Below, piece after piece: positions 47,350-57,925 of a DNA stretch of 64,000 nucleotides. Position 1 is the first letter of the stretch, and the number at the start of each line of letters is the position of its first letter. Below the pieces are notes generated by a model. It was not told the origin of the DNA and did no database searches. It saw only the letters and a list, made by a program, of their open reading frames with translations. Both the position numbers and the translations under genes were made by a program. The DNA comes from Heterocephalus glaber. Its lineage: Eukaryota > Chordata > Mammalia > Rodentia > Bathyergidae. The stretch is taken from NCBI RefSeq assembly GCF_000247695.1, contig NW_004624843.1, positions 1,999,890 to 2,063,889 of the forward strand, in the 5' to 3' direction.

Positions 47350-47430
47350 TTTTTTTGGTACTGGGGATCAAACTCAGGACCTCGCACTTGCCAGGCAGGT
47401 GCAGTGCCACTGAGCTACATCCCCAGCCCT
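47350..47430 (-). repeat. ID SINE inside the mariner remnant
   Basis: The run 'tttttttttggtactggggatcaaactc' through 'tgagctacatccccagccc' is an antisense ID inserted into the transposon. It fuses an ID-derived leader to the transposase fragment in the open frame ending at 47108. Confidence 0.92.
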
Positions 47431-47802
47431 CTGTAATGCTTTTTTTTGCTTAAATTCTTTTACTGGTACATTTTAGGTATACAATATGTTTACATTTATC
47501 ATTGGCTGCTTGTACCTGTATTGTTTTTATTAGAAAGAAATTGCTGTAAACGTCTTGAATCAATTTCATGGGGGTTCCCATGAAAAGATATGAAAAAAAC
47601 CTTTCAGAACCGGTCAGAAAGTGTCAAGAATGATGGAATCAGTGTGTTTGTAGTGAAGAGGATTAATGGCAATGTGTCATTTACTGTAATAAATTTAAAA
47701 TATTTATTTACACATTCACCAAATTTTTATCATATCTCATAAAAGTAGTATAAAAAGCCATAAACAGAGGAAACTTCTTAAACTTTTAAAACACTTTGAA
47801 TA

Positions 47803-47945
47803 GTAGTTTCTCATCTATAAAATGGGGAGAATGGTCCTTCATAGAAGTTTTTGAGGATGAAATCAGGTATAATTTGTGCAGTACACTTAAATCAGTGCCA
47901 GGCACAAAGCACACAGAAAAATATTAAGCATTACTATTATTATTA
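47803..47945 (+). repeat. MIR SINE
   Basis: The order 'tttctcatctataaaatgggga', 'gtttttgaggatgaaatcagg', 'cagtgccaggcacaaagcacac', 'attactattattattaac' is the 3' half of MIR in sense, well preserved for its age. Confidence 0.85.
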
Positions 47946-48513
47946 ACATTAGTAGCACATTTGTGTCTCATTAGCAGGGCTATTTACATCATAGATTTTC
48001 ATTTGTTATAGTTATGTCAGCCACAATTCTCACTATTCAATTTATATTAAAAAGCTGTATGTTTTTCTCAAATGCATTAAATTATGACTAAGAGTACAGA
48101 AGTAATAGGAAAGTTAAATGCAATAGACAATAGCAAATCTATCTTACCAATTATTTTGAATTTTTATTTCAACAATACATAGTAATTGTATGTACCGATG
48201 GGGTCCAGTGTGACATTTCAATACATGTATACAGGATACTTCATCAAGTTTGAGTATTCTTCAAAACAAAGAGAGTGACACCTCCAGATTATAAAGAATT
48301 TCAAGGAATACATGCAAAATTATATGTAGGAAAAATCAAACAAGAACCAGTCTTCTCTGTTTTGGTATAGCCAGGCAATCACCTTCAAAGATAGATTTCA
48401 GGAAGCCAAGTGAAGCAGTTTACTTGGCTCTATACTCATATTATTTGGTTCTACCTGGGCTGTAGTCTTTCAAAGGAAAATTATTATTGCTCATATATAA
48501 TATATGTACACTG

Positions 48514-48529
48514 CTGCCCCCTACTGCCA
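48514..48529 (+). promoter_or_regulatory. Candidate CTCF-type motif
   Basis: 'tgctgccccctactgcc' resembles the reverse-oriented CTCF core (TGCCCCCTRSTGGC-like). It lies between CCL20 and DAW1, where an insulator would be plausible, but this is a motif resemblance only. Confidence 0.3.
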
Positions 48530-48754
48530 ATCCGCGATTTAGTAGATCGGTAACTATCCTGGACTGTAGAAATCCCTCAAGGTGGTAGATGATTAGATGG
48601 CTAGATACGTTATGAATATCAACACATTCTCAGTTATGCAGGTGGATAACTTCAGGACGACAATGTTTAAAGAAAAAAATTCTAAGTGAGCAGAAATTGG
48701 ATATACAGTGTACTGTGTTTACATCATTTACATCATAGTCTCATAAAGGAGTTG

Positions 48755-48960
48755 GACATTTGAGCACACAACTGTATTCTTAGCATTCTTAGATGTTGAG
48801 GCAGGAGACTCAAGGGTAACTTAGTGAGACTGTATCTCACAATAAAACAAAGACCAGTAACAAGAACAACAACGGTTGAGGATATAGCTTAATACAAAGA
48901 TTCTAGGTTCAATCTACAGTTCTACCAAAAAAACCAAAAAACCAAAAAAACAAAAACAAC
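48755..48960 (+). repeat. B1-ID composite SINE, sense
   Basis: A degraded B1 part ('tggacatttgagcacacaactgtattcttagcattcttagatgttgaggcaggagac...gtgagactgtatctcac') is followed by an ID-type part ('ggttgaggatatagcttaatacaaag...ggttcaatctacagttctacc') and an A/C-rich tail. This is the order expected for B1-dID. Confidence 0.65.
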
Positions 48961-48997
48961 CAAAAAACTTCAGGATAACTTGCTTCATGATATTTTT

Positions 48998-49130
48998 TCC
49001 CCCAGTACTGTAGATTGAACCCAGGGCCTTCACAGTGAGCTACATCACAAGCCTTTTTAAAAACTTTTTGAGACAGAGTTTTTCTAAGTCATTGAGTTGC
49101 CTAATTCAATAGAGTATAGTATCATATTAC
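48998..49130 (-). repeat. B1-ID composite SINE, antisense
   Basis: 'cagtactgtagattgaacccagggcc...gctacatcacaagcc' (ID part) is followed by 'aaaaactttttgagacagagtttttctaag' (B1 part, truncated). It lies head-on to the sense copy just upstream. Confidence 0.65.
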
Positions 49131-49144
49131 ATACTTCTCACTTG

Positions 49145-49275
49145 CCTAAGGATAAAAATTCAAAACATGAAATGTGATTCCTACTGGATGTGTACTGCTT
49201 TTGCACTACTGTAAAATGAGAAAAAATTTGAAAAAATTGTAAGGTGAACTATCCTAAGTGGGGACCACCTATACA
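49145..49275. repeat. Ancient interspersed repeat, family unnamed
   Basis: 'cctactggatgtgtactgcttttgcactactgtaaaatgag...attgtaaggtgaactatcctaagtggggacca' matches a common mammalian fossil repeat that I recognise (gtttctactgaatgcgtatcg...cgtaagtcgaaccatcgtaagtcgggg) but cannot assign to a family. Confidence 0.5.
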
Positions 49276-49814
49276 TGAGTGATGTCTGAACCAAATAAGG
49301 AAGAGCAGAGGGGCAAAGACATCTGTGTGAGCACAGTCTAGCATGGCACCTCAGCACCCCTCTGGGCACTTTTGAGGGCTCCCATGGATGGCTGGGCAGT
49401 CTGGTTGGCTCACAAAGCCCTGTTAGGGAGTATAAGTGGAGTACAGTCTGACTTGCTCAGCTTGAGACTTCCAGCTGTGGTAATGTCCCTGCTAAGCCTG
49501 GAACTGGAGACCGTGGAAGTGTGAAGGTGACTTCTTTCCATAATCTGTCCCAAAGCATGGCTTATATTAGTGGTCGCACTGCACAAAGTATTATTGCTGA
49601 ATGGGTTTACCTGCTTGCGTATATTCACAAGCCTATAAGGGGCTCCAGAGGACTGACTCCAACCAATCCCTGTGCCACCACCACCAACATATGAGGAATG
49701 ACCCAGATAGCTGGGCTGAGGGAAGAGGAAGGGAATCAATTCATCAGAGTTAGCTGCAGGAGGTCAGGAGAGAATGTCTTTGTAATTTTGGGATCCAATA
49801 AAAAAAAAGAATGA

Positions 49815-50130
49815 TGCTGCTATGGTTTGGATCTAAAATGCCCCCCAAAAGCTCATGTTCAGAAGGGGTGCCTGGTAGGAGCAGGCAGGTCACTAGGGAA
49901 GTGACCTTGAAGGACGTACTTCTGACTCCATATCGTTTTTGCTCTCTGCTTTCTGGCTGCCATGGGTTGAGCAGCTTTCCTCTGCCACATCCTCTATGAT
50001 GCCATTTCTCCTTGGAGACAACTGACCATGGACTGAACCTTTGGACAGCATGAGTCTAAATAAAGCTCTCCTTTTAGTATGGGTGTTAGGTATTTTGTTC
50101 CACTCAAGGGAAGGTGACTAATACTAATGC
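49815..50130 (+). mobile_element. ERVL-MaLR solo LTR, sense
   Basis: It begins 'tgctatggtttggatctaaaatg', continues 'gggtgcctggtaggagcaggcagg', 'ctggctgccatggg', and 'aataaagctctc' (AATAAA near 50060). It ends 'gaaggtgactaatact'. These are the expected start, polyadenylation region and end of a MaLR LTR. Confidence 0.8.
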
Positions 50131-50134
50131 TAAA

Positions 50135-51845
50135 CTTCTCTGAGGTGCTACTGGAATTCAAAATGCCGCCCAAAGAAGTTTTCATGTGTTTTGGAAATGG
50201 GTGGAAACTGAGTAGAAATGGCAGCCGAATGCACTCAGTAGATAGCTCCCTAATTTATCCTCTCAAACTGGCAATTTTAGGTATTTGAAAGTTCATTGAA
50301 TCTAAGAGCTGGATGCGGACATTCAAAAGAGTAATAGGTCCTTTAAGTGTTGTGATAGAGTGGAGATCTTAGAAGTGGTAATGCAGTACATTATCTAGCT
50401 GGCAACAGAAGAGGGGTACAATGATATCTTAGCAAACAACTGTATCACAGTGTGAGGGAGCCAACCCTGAAAAACTGAGGAGGAGCAGAGGACCAAGGAG
50501 AACCAAAACTGAAAATTTACAGCCTTTTCTTAATCAATCCACAATAAATGGCTATTGAATAAGGAAGTTCCCAAGTTGCAATGTGAATATTTTGATGTTG
50601 CCATCGACATCAGAAAGATTTCTGGGAACACAGACTCAGCAGTTACTTCCAACCACTTCACAAGTGCCCCCTGTGAAGCCAGAATTATGTTCAATGTTGG
50701 GCAATTTAAAGTATAGTCTGCAGAATTTCTCTAGATCTCTGGCAATGCTGGTGGATTTGGTAAGATTACTCATAGCCCTCGTTATTTCCCAGAGCAGAAT
50801 GTGGAAAATGTCATAGTGTTGACAGGCACAGAGCAGTAGCTCCAGGCAAATGTTGCCTGTACATGATGTGCTGAGATTCACATCCACTCAGGTCTTAGAC
50901 TCACATCCACTCTTTTAGCATTTTGTTTTAGGGCCTCCTGGAATCCAGGTGAGAAGGAAGGTCACAGCCTCCCTCGGGGCCTGGGATTCTGAGCCTAAGT
51001 TGGTCTCTATAACATGGTTTTACAGACCTTTTGGATTTCTAGGGCCTGGAAAACTTAAATCTGAGTTAGGAAAGTATTAAAATGAGAAAAGCAAGAGGGC
51101 TGTATGGTTAAAGATTTGATGAGGGGTAAATAGATTAGCAGGAATCATAGCTACCACACACCCAGATACAAAAAGGAAAAAAAAACTTTGTTGAGGGGGG
51201 AAGCCCATAAAAAGTATCTCTGAAAGAAGTGACTGAGGAGTCACTGGGGCTGTGTGAGTTTACCTGGAAGTGGTCCAGAGTTCTTGTCAGCATACAGTTT
51301 GAAGTAGAAATCGCACAATAAGGACACTCTGGAGTCTGAGATATGAAATTTGCATCTACTCACCACGCACTGTGGTATGAAATCAAATCGAGCACATGGA
51401 CACGATAACTCTAGCCTGATAACACTTTAAGAAGGCTGAAGTGGGAAGCTTATCAGGCAGTAGGAATGACAAGAATACAAACCTAGAGGAGGAAGAAGTA
51501 AGTTATGGTATGAAGGAGCTGAATGGAATGAAATAAAATCACTCGCGGTTGGGTAACTAAAAGTTAGAAAGATAAACGATCTACTCAAAGGTCATGGATG
51601 AGAGACTAGGGTTGAAATGTCAGTCTTCCAACTAGTAACCCACTGTTTTTTTCACCTTTCCACATTTATTCTCTTGTGAGAACACAGACATGCAGAGTGC
51701 ACTAAATCATGGAGTCATGGTCTCATAAGGAAATTTTATCTTGTCCTGTCTCTCAGCCAGTTCAGTAAGGTGTTCTAGAAGCTGTGCAAACTACCTCAGC
51801 CAGAACACTTCCAAGCCTGAGAAATTCCCTGCGCTTCTGGAGATA
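50135..51845. other. Intergenic, nothing recognised
   Basis: About 1.7 kb with no supported gene. Overlapping frames on both strands at 50583-50887 lack any recognisable domain. Confidence 0.4.
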
Positions 51846-51851
51846 GCCTGT

Positions 51852-52235
51852 GTCAGTTAGCTTCCTGTTACAAATACATGAGGTAAGTCAACTTAAAAAG
51901 GAAAGGTTTGTTTTGGCTCACAGTTCTGAAGGTTTCAGTCCGGGATCAGCTGGGCTGGCCATTGTGTTGGACTTATGTTGAGGTAGCACAACACAATGAG
52001 GAATGTGTGATGGAGCGAATCTGCTCACCTCATGTCCAAAAAGCAAAAGAGCAACAGAAGGGGTTAGATTTTTAGTATTTCTTTTTAAAATTGTCCATCA
52101 ATGCCCTCCGTAAGACCTCCCAGCATGCTCCACATCTTAACGGTTCTACCACCTTCTAATAGCACCAAGCTGGAGCCAAGCTTTGAAGACATGGACCTCT
52201 GGGGGACATTTCTGGCCCAAACTACTACACAGTCT
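51852..52235 (-). mobile_element. ERVL-MaLR solo LTR
   Basis: Antisense MaLR order: 'gtcagttagcttcctgttac', 'ggtttgttttggctcacag', 'ctgctcacctcatg', 'ctggcccaaactactaca'. It is more diverged than the copy at 54.1 kb. Confidence 0.7.
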
Positions 52236-52239
52236 AATC

Positions 52240-52620
52240 CATTATTGCATGAACTGGTACAAGATTATTTATATTGAGCTAGTACCTGTGTCCTTGCATC
52301 TGGCTCTCTTAGCCCTGCTTTCTAGTTGTATACTTACTCAATTACATCCTCTTTCAAATGGATCTTCTGACTTCTCAAGCATTACTTATTAATCAATGAC
52401 CTGTTGTGTGCCAATTGTGGAAAGAGCATCATGTCCATTACAGTTCATCTCCTTCATCTTCTGGGCATTCCTGGTCCTTCTATAGTTTTTTATTTTCATT
52501 CTTCTCCGGAATATCCCTAGCTTGTTAACTTATAGATTCCTCTCCTCCCTTCTAAATCCCCTTAGCCATTTCTTTAAGAAGACAAAACTATTAGGATCTT
52601 ACAAAAAGTATTTATTGTAG
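52240..52620. other. Intergenic, nothing recognised
   Basis: About 0.4 kb, no gene or nameable repeat. Confidence 0.4.
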
Positions 52621-52629
52621 GCCTTAAGA

Positions 52630-53178
52630 ATGTAAGCTAGGTAATGTGAAATAGGAAGAAAAGGGGCAAAGGGGAAGGAAGTGGGAGGGCTAGGGGAAAG
52701 GATAGAAGGGAATGGGATTAATATGAGAAAATGGAAAAATAGGAACAAAATCTATGTAAATAGGGAGGAATGGAGGGGTTGAAGGGAGGGCTGGGCAAGG
52801 GTGAAAAATAAGAACCAAGAGAGACTATGCAAAGGTGCAAATTTCCAATGATGAATGTCATTATATTGTATACCTAAAATGTACCAATGATTAGAATGAA
52901 TAATCAATAATGCAAAATAAGAAGAAAAGGTCCAAAGGGGTAGGGGTAGTGGGAGGGGGAGGGAAAAGGAAAGAAGGGAAAGGAAAAATGATGAGAAATG
53001 GAAAAAATGGAAATAAAGTCTTTGTAAATAGGGAAGGGTGGAGCGGGTGAAGGGAGGGCTAGGAATGGGGGAAAAATAAGAACCAAGATGCATTATGTAA
53101 AGGTACAATTCCCAATGAGAAATGTAATTGTGCTGTATACCTACAACGTACCAATAAAAGAATTTAATAAAAAAAACC
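52630..53178 (+). repeat. L1 3' UTR with a tandemly duplicated unit
   Basis: Two successive units of about 265 bp each (roughly 52645-52915 and 52916-53175) have the same order: 'agaagaaaaggggcaaaggg'-type start, a G-rich tract ('gtgggaggg'), 'atggaaaaataggaacaaaatctatgtaaatagggagg', 'aagggagggct', 'aaaaataagaaccaaga', 'ccaatgatgaatgt' and 'gtataccta.aa.gtacca'. The second ends with 'accaataaaagaatttaataaaaaaa', a genuine L1 polyadenylated end. Confidence 0.8.
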
Positions 53179-53424
53179 CATCAATACTCAGACCAAAAAA
53201 ACAAAAAAATGTAAGCTAGTTTTGATTATTGATATAATCTTTACTAATATTAATAACATAATTAGAAGCTGAGTTTGTTATCTAGTATCACACAAAATAT
53301 TCAAAATTGCATGGAAGTGATTATTGGAGCACCGTGGAGCTAGATTATCGATGTAAACAGAAATAATATACATCATCCCTAATACCTATAGAGCATTTCC
53401 AAATGAGCCAGACTTGTAGCAACA

Positions 53425-53515
53425 ACTTTATGACTTAGATACTATGATCATTTCTATTTTTCTAATGAGGTAACTGAAGCCCAAGGTGTAACGGACTTCT
53501 GCCAAGGAACCGCGG
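53425..53515 (-). repeat. MIR/L2-type fossil
   Basis: 'tatttttctaatgaggtaactgaagcccaaggtgtaacggacttctgcc' resembles the antisense MIR/MIR3 core (cattttacagatgaggaaactgaggc...aacttgccc). Confidence 0.55.
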
Positions 53516-54120
53516 GACAAGTCAGACATTCTGTGCTAATGAATTCCAGGTAGCAAAGCTGTTGATTATCATCCATGCTAGTGACAACTGCATTTCCCAG
53601 CAATTGATTGATAACCGAATGTAAATTTGGGGCCCCTTCCCAACACTTGCCATATTTCTAGCCCACCTCAACTCTGAATTTTTTTCCTATAAATGATTCC
53701 CTTGAGATGATTTTTTTCAGATTTAGATCCTTATAACAGTAGCACCTCTGGCACCAGTAGATCTTCAATACATATTTATCAAATGATTGAATTACTGGCC
53801 CTGGCCCTCTCAGTATTTGTGTCCTGGTAAGATCAGATGTTTCCGAGTCATGCCGCAGGAGTGGAGGAGGATAGAGGAAAAGAGAAGTGTCACCTGTGCC
53901 CTGCATAATGACTTTGTCCAGGAGGATTGGGCCAAATGGTATTTACCAAGCCGGGTGGTAGATGGAATCACTACTCTTATGCCACTGCGCTCAGCTTTAA
54001 CGCTGAATCTGGATCCTCAGGCTGACGCCTTCTCTTTCCTCCTTCTCCTCTTCCTCTGCCTCTCCCACTTTTAGAGGTTACCCTCCACTCCAACTCACCC
54101 TCCTAGGGACTTTTTTATCC

Positions 54121-54552
54121 TTTTGTATTAGTCATCTTTTCCGTCAGTGGGATAAAATACCCGACACCCACAACTTAGAGGAGAAGATGGTTTATTTTGG
54201 CTCACTGTTTCAGAGGCTTTGGTCCATGATCAACTGGCTTCCATGGAGGAACTTCACGGTGGAAGGGCACGATGAAGGAAAGCTGCTCAATGCATGGCAG
54301 CTGGAAGCAGAGAGAAAAAAGCAGGCTGAGAAGAAGGGACCTGGGACAAACATACATCCTTCCAGGTCACACTCCCAGTGACCCACTTCCTCTAACGAGG
54401 CCCTCACCCTTAACAGCACATTCAGCTATGAACTCATCAATGGATTAAGCCACAGATGGGTTTAATTTCCCCATGATCTAATCACCTTCACAAAGCCCCA
54501 TCTCTGAACACATGAGCTTTCAGAGGGTCATTTTTGATCCAAATCATAATAC
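54121..54552 (-). mobile_element. ERVL-MaLR solo LTR, well preserved
   Basis: Antisense order: 'tgtattagtcatcttttccgtcag', 'gatggtttattttggctcac', 'gatcaactggcttccatgg', 'ggcacgatgaaggaaagctgctca', 'gtgacccacttcctctaacgaggccc', 'tatgaactcatcaatggatt', 'catgatctaatcaccttcac' and 'gatccaaatcataatac'. The ends lie close to the expected TGTTATG/CATAACA-type MaLR termini. Confidence 0.82.
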
Positions 54553-54734
54553 CTGTCCCCAGCCTGTCCACTGGCTTCTCTCAGTGACTGGGACAAGCAT
54601 GCACACTTCTCACAAGCTCCTGGGTTCCCCGCTGTTGCTATTTTAGGGGACACACATTGACAACTGATGCCCAGAGAGTGCAAACCACTAACTGTAAGGC
54701 TGCTAATTATCAGTTTCTGGTGGTCTAAGGCAGG

Positions 54735-55055
54735 TCCGAGTGGGAATGTTTTAGTTCAAGCTTCTGGAACAGAGTTCCGTAAACTTGCTGGCTCAGAAGC
54801 AACAGACATTTATTTCTCATGGATCTGGAGGCTGAAGTCTGAGATCAGGGTGTCACCACGGCCAGTTCTGGTGAGGCCCCTCTTCTGGGTTGCAAATTGC
54901 CAACATCACATTGAATCTTCATGTGGCAGAGAGGGGGCTAGAGTTCTCTGGTGTCCCTTTTATAGGAATTTCACCCTTATAATTGCCTCTGAAAGGTCCC
55001 ATCTCACGCCACTACACTGGGGGCTAGAATTTCAATATAGGAAGTTTGAAAAGGA
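54735..55055 (-). mobile_element. Second LTR-type fragment, antisense
   Basis: 'acagagttccgtaaacttgctggctcagaagcaacagacatttatttctcatggatctggaggctgaagtctgagatcaggg' followed by 'ggtgtcccttttatagg' and 'gaaaggtcccatctc' matches a very common mammalian LTR-type repeat (aaagtaccacaaactgggtggcttaaacaacagaaatttat...). The family is probably ERVL-related but is not certain. Confidence 0.6.
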
Positions 55056-55059
55056 CACA

Positions 55060-56075
55060 GGCTATTGAAGAGTAGAAACCTGGAGTCAAGTATTACATTT
55101 GTGTACGTAAATCCCTATGAATGTCAACTGTTGATCCAGCGAGGATGCTGTCCCTTGACGAGAAGTGTAATAAAACTTTCAAGAAGGTCTCTAAAGTAGC
55201 CATGTGAGGAAGCTATAACCTGGGATGAGCACCTTTCATCTGCTCAACATGGTTTTGTTTTTGTGGATATTTGTGCATTGTTCATAACGAATGGCTCTTC
55301 CCAGCAGGTGATTTAGAGTGGAACAATTCCTTACTCAGGTTGGGGAATCATGGAGCAGCTTCTGCCCATGAGTAAATGACGAGTCAACTAAGCTTAGAAG
55401 CAACCACAAGTGTTCAAGAACTTCACTTGCTCCTCTTTGGATTCTCACTTCATTTGTATATAATTCTAGTTTGGGGAAGAGGCGATCTTAAACTGGGTAC
55501 CTGACAAGGATTCTGAATCACCAGATTAGGACTTTAGGAACCTTCTTTTCATATGAGGGTCCAGATCCTTTGAAGAAACTGCTAGGAGTCTGCAAACTGT
55601 GAATGGAGGTCAGTGCATGTGGGCTTCCCTGATAAATTACACTCCAGTGAGGATCAGTGCTGGACCGGCTGACCTCTGGTAGACTTTGGCCCCGAAAAGA
55701 CTGGACCTCACCTCCAAGGGGCTCAGCTCCAGAGTTGTAAAGAGGGCTCTGAATAGGGTCAGAAGGTGGACACCCCTCAGGAAGCTTTGTAACCAGTTAC
55801 ATGGAAACTTGGCACAAACTAGAAACATGAGAGAACCTGTCAGAGGCAGAGCTAGGATTGTTTGAAGCAGCAACTCCTGTATGTTTTTTCAGGGAACCAG
55901 GGAAATTCTTCACCTGCAACTGGAAGCGAAGTGCCAGTCAGGTAGCACAGCAACCTGTGGAAACACGGGGGTGTGAAGGCTGGGTAACAATGATGGGGTC
56001 CTTTGGTCCCATAGAGAGAGGAAGATGGAGATGAGATTATGGTGAAGCAGGAAGTAAAACTAAGGTAGTGTTTGA
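55060..56075. other. Intergenic, nothing recognised
   Basis: About 1 kb with no supported gene. It is slightly GC-richer at 55.6-56.0 kb, but no CpG cluster or domain was seen. Confidence 0.4.
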
Positions 56076-56160
56076 TTTTTTTTTTCAGTACCAGGGATTG
56101 AACTCAGGACCTTGCACTTGTGAGGCAGGTGCAGCACCACTGAGCTAAATCCCCGGCCCC
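56076..56160 (-). repeat. ID SINE
   Basis: Antisense ID: 'tttttttttcagtaccagggattgaactc' to 'actgagctaaatccccggcccc'. A possible target-site duplication is present around 'ctaaggtag'/'ctaaggca'. Confidence 0.92.
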
Positions 56161-56164
56161 TACT

Positions 56165-56895
56165 AAGGCACTCTTAACAAAATAAAAGTAGACCCAAACA
56201 GTTCTGCAATTCCATCTATATCCCGGATATTCTGAAGCCTGGCTTGGCCTGCAGGAGACAGAAGCCACTTTTTATTTTTTAAGAATTTCAAGCTTAAAGG
56301 AGAAGTTGCAAGAATCACACTTGTAACTCTCCAAAAGGAATCCCTTACCTACATTCAACCTTGTGTTTATTAGCTTTATAAATTTTATTGATCTATCAAA
56401 ATGCATTCATACATGTCTACACTTATGTAATTTTTTTCAAAATCATTTGAGAATTGATTAGACATCACTCCCCTTTTATCTCAAAATAAATCAGTGTGTC
56501 TTTCCTAATAAAAAGGACATTTTCTTACATAACCACAGTACAATCAAAAACAAGCAAATGTTGCTTCAGCTATGAGCTGAACCACAATTCCTATTCAGAT
56601 TTCATTCATTGTCTTAATGGTGTCTTTTATAACTAATTATTTCTGGTCCAGTATACAAGATCACCCAGTACATTTAGTTGGTTTATCTATTCAATGTGTT
56701 CTTTCTTGACTTTGAAATTATTTTGTACAATTTTCTCAGCTTGGTTTGCTCGGGCTTGTGAGAGATAAAATCTATTAAGGGCAGCAAAATTAAGGATAGA
56801 GTTAATTGTGATTTACAAGTTAATTGTTTCCTTATGATCAGAATAAAGTAATGAATTCTGGGCAGGACTTTTGAGAAGTCCTGTGTTCTCTGCTC
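56165..56895. other. Intergenic, AT-rich, nothing firm
   Basis: About 0.7 kb. A part around 56340-56480 may be an old L1/L2 fragment, not assignable by eye. Confidence 0.35.
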
Positions 56896-56897
56896 CT

Positions 56898-56988
56898 TTT
56901 TTTTTTTTTTTTTTGGTACCAGGGATCAAACTTGGAACCTTGTGCTTGCAAAGCAAGAGGCAGAACCACTGAGCTAAATCCCCGGCCC
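56898..56988 (-). repeat. ID SINE
   Basis: Antisense ID: a T run, 'ggtaccagggatcaaacttgg', and the end 'actgagctaaatccccggccc'. It directly abuts the L1 ORF2 fragment. Confidence 0.92.
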
Positions 56989-56989
56989 A

Positions 56990-57612
56990 GTGCAAACCCC
57001 CAAGTTGAAACTGTATTACAAATCTACTGTGATGAAAACAGCATGGTACTGGCAAAGAAACAGACCTGAGGACCAGTGGAACAGATTAGAAGATACAGAA
57101 ACAACTCCAGACACACTCAGCCACCTCATCTTTGACAAAGGAGCCAAACACCCTCACTGGAGGAAAGATAGCCTCTTTAATAAATGGTACTGGAAAAATT
57201 GGGTTTCAACTTGCCAAAGATTAAAACTAGACCTATATTTCTCAACATGCACTAAACTGAAAGTGAAATGGATTAAAGATCTAAATATTAAAACAGAAAT
57301 GCTGAACCAGCAGGAATAGAGGTTAGATAGAACTCTTGAAGACATTGGTGTAGGAAAAGATTTTATGAACAAAACCTCAGTTGACCATGAACTAGCACAA
57401 ACAATCAACCAGTGGGATCTCTTCTTATTAAAAAGCTTCTGCACAGCAAGAGAAACCACCAGCAGTGTGAAGAGACAACCCACAATGTGGGAAAAAATTT
57501 TCACCTGCTGTTCCTCAGACAAAAGTCTACTATCTATAATCTATAAAGAACTTAAAAAAAATCAGACCTCCCAAATTTAAAGACTCAATCCAAAAATGGG
57601 CATCTGAAATGT
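56990..57612 (+). mobile_element. Younger L1 ORF2 fragment
   Basis: On the + strand this reads as the C-terminal region of L1 ORF2 after the reverse transcriptase: KLKLYYKSTVMKTAWYWQ, then HLIFDKGAKHPHW, then WYWKNWVSTCQRLKLDLYFS. A stop at 57317-57319 and a frame change separate a second open piece (about 57365-57580: [26 protein letters not shown]). The sequence is far less decayed than the L1 at 13-17 kb. It is truncated at both ends, sits between two antisense IDs, and is inactive. Confidence 0.88.
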
Positions 57613-57628
57613 GCTCAGTATTGGACAT

Positions 57629-57722
57629 GCTCCTTTTTTTTTTTTTTGTACCAGGGATCAAACTCAGGACTTTGCACTTGCAAAGCAGGTAGCAGAACCA
57701 ATGAGCTAAATCCCCAGCTTTG
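57629..57722 (-). repeat. ID SINE
   Basis: Antisense ID: a T run, 'tgtaccagggatcaaactc', and the end 'aatgagctaaatccccagc'. It closes the L1 fragment on its right side. Confidence 0.92.
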
Positions 57723-57787
57723 GAATGCTGTTTTGATCACAGGGTTTATATGGTACTTGTCAGTTTTTTCCATGGTTAAATTATTTT

Positions 57788-57925
57788 TCCAAAGGCTGCT
57801 TGTTTTTTTTTCTTGGGATGGGGTCTCACTGTCTTGCCAGGCTGGCCTGGAGCCAGCAATCCTTTTGTTTCAGCCCTCTAGCAGTCGTGATTATAGGCAT
57901 GGACTGCAGCACCCAGCCAAAGGCC
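57788..57925 (-). repeat. B1-type SINE
   Basis: 'gggatggggtctcactgtcttgccaggctggcctggagcc' followed by 'cagccctctagcagtcgtgattataggcatgg' and 'cacccagcc' is an antisense 7SL-derived SINE of B1 type. Confidence 0.8.

Larger units (their letters stand above)
47042..47741 (-). mobile_element. Tc1/mariner-family DNA transposon remnant with TA target duplication
   Basis: The element lies between TA dinucleotides at 47042-47043 and 47740-47741. The left end reads TGAGGGGTGATCAAAA and the right end, on the minus strand, TGAGATATGATAAAAAT. Similarity between the ends extends about 75-85 bp inward to a shared 30 bp block ('attacagtaaaagacacattgcc' on + at 47086 and its complement ending near 47690). 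It encodes a C-terminal transposase fragment on the minus strand. It is internally deleted and carries an ID and probably a bit of L1 3' end. Confidence 0.8.

Noticed and set aside
47108..47410. Domesticated transposase gene
   Set aside because: Only the C-terminal end is present, the last catalytic Asp is replaced, and the apparent start codon is in an inserted ID SINE.
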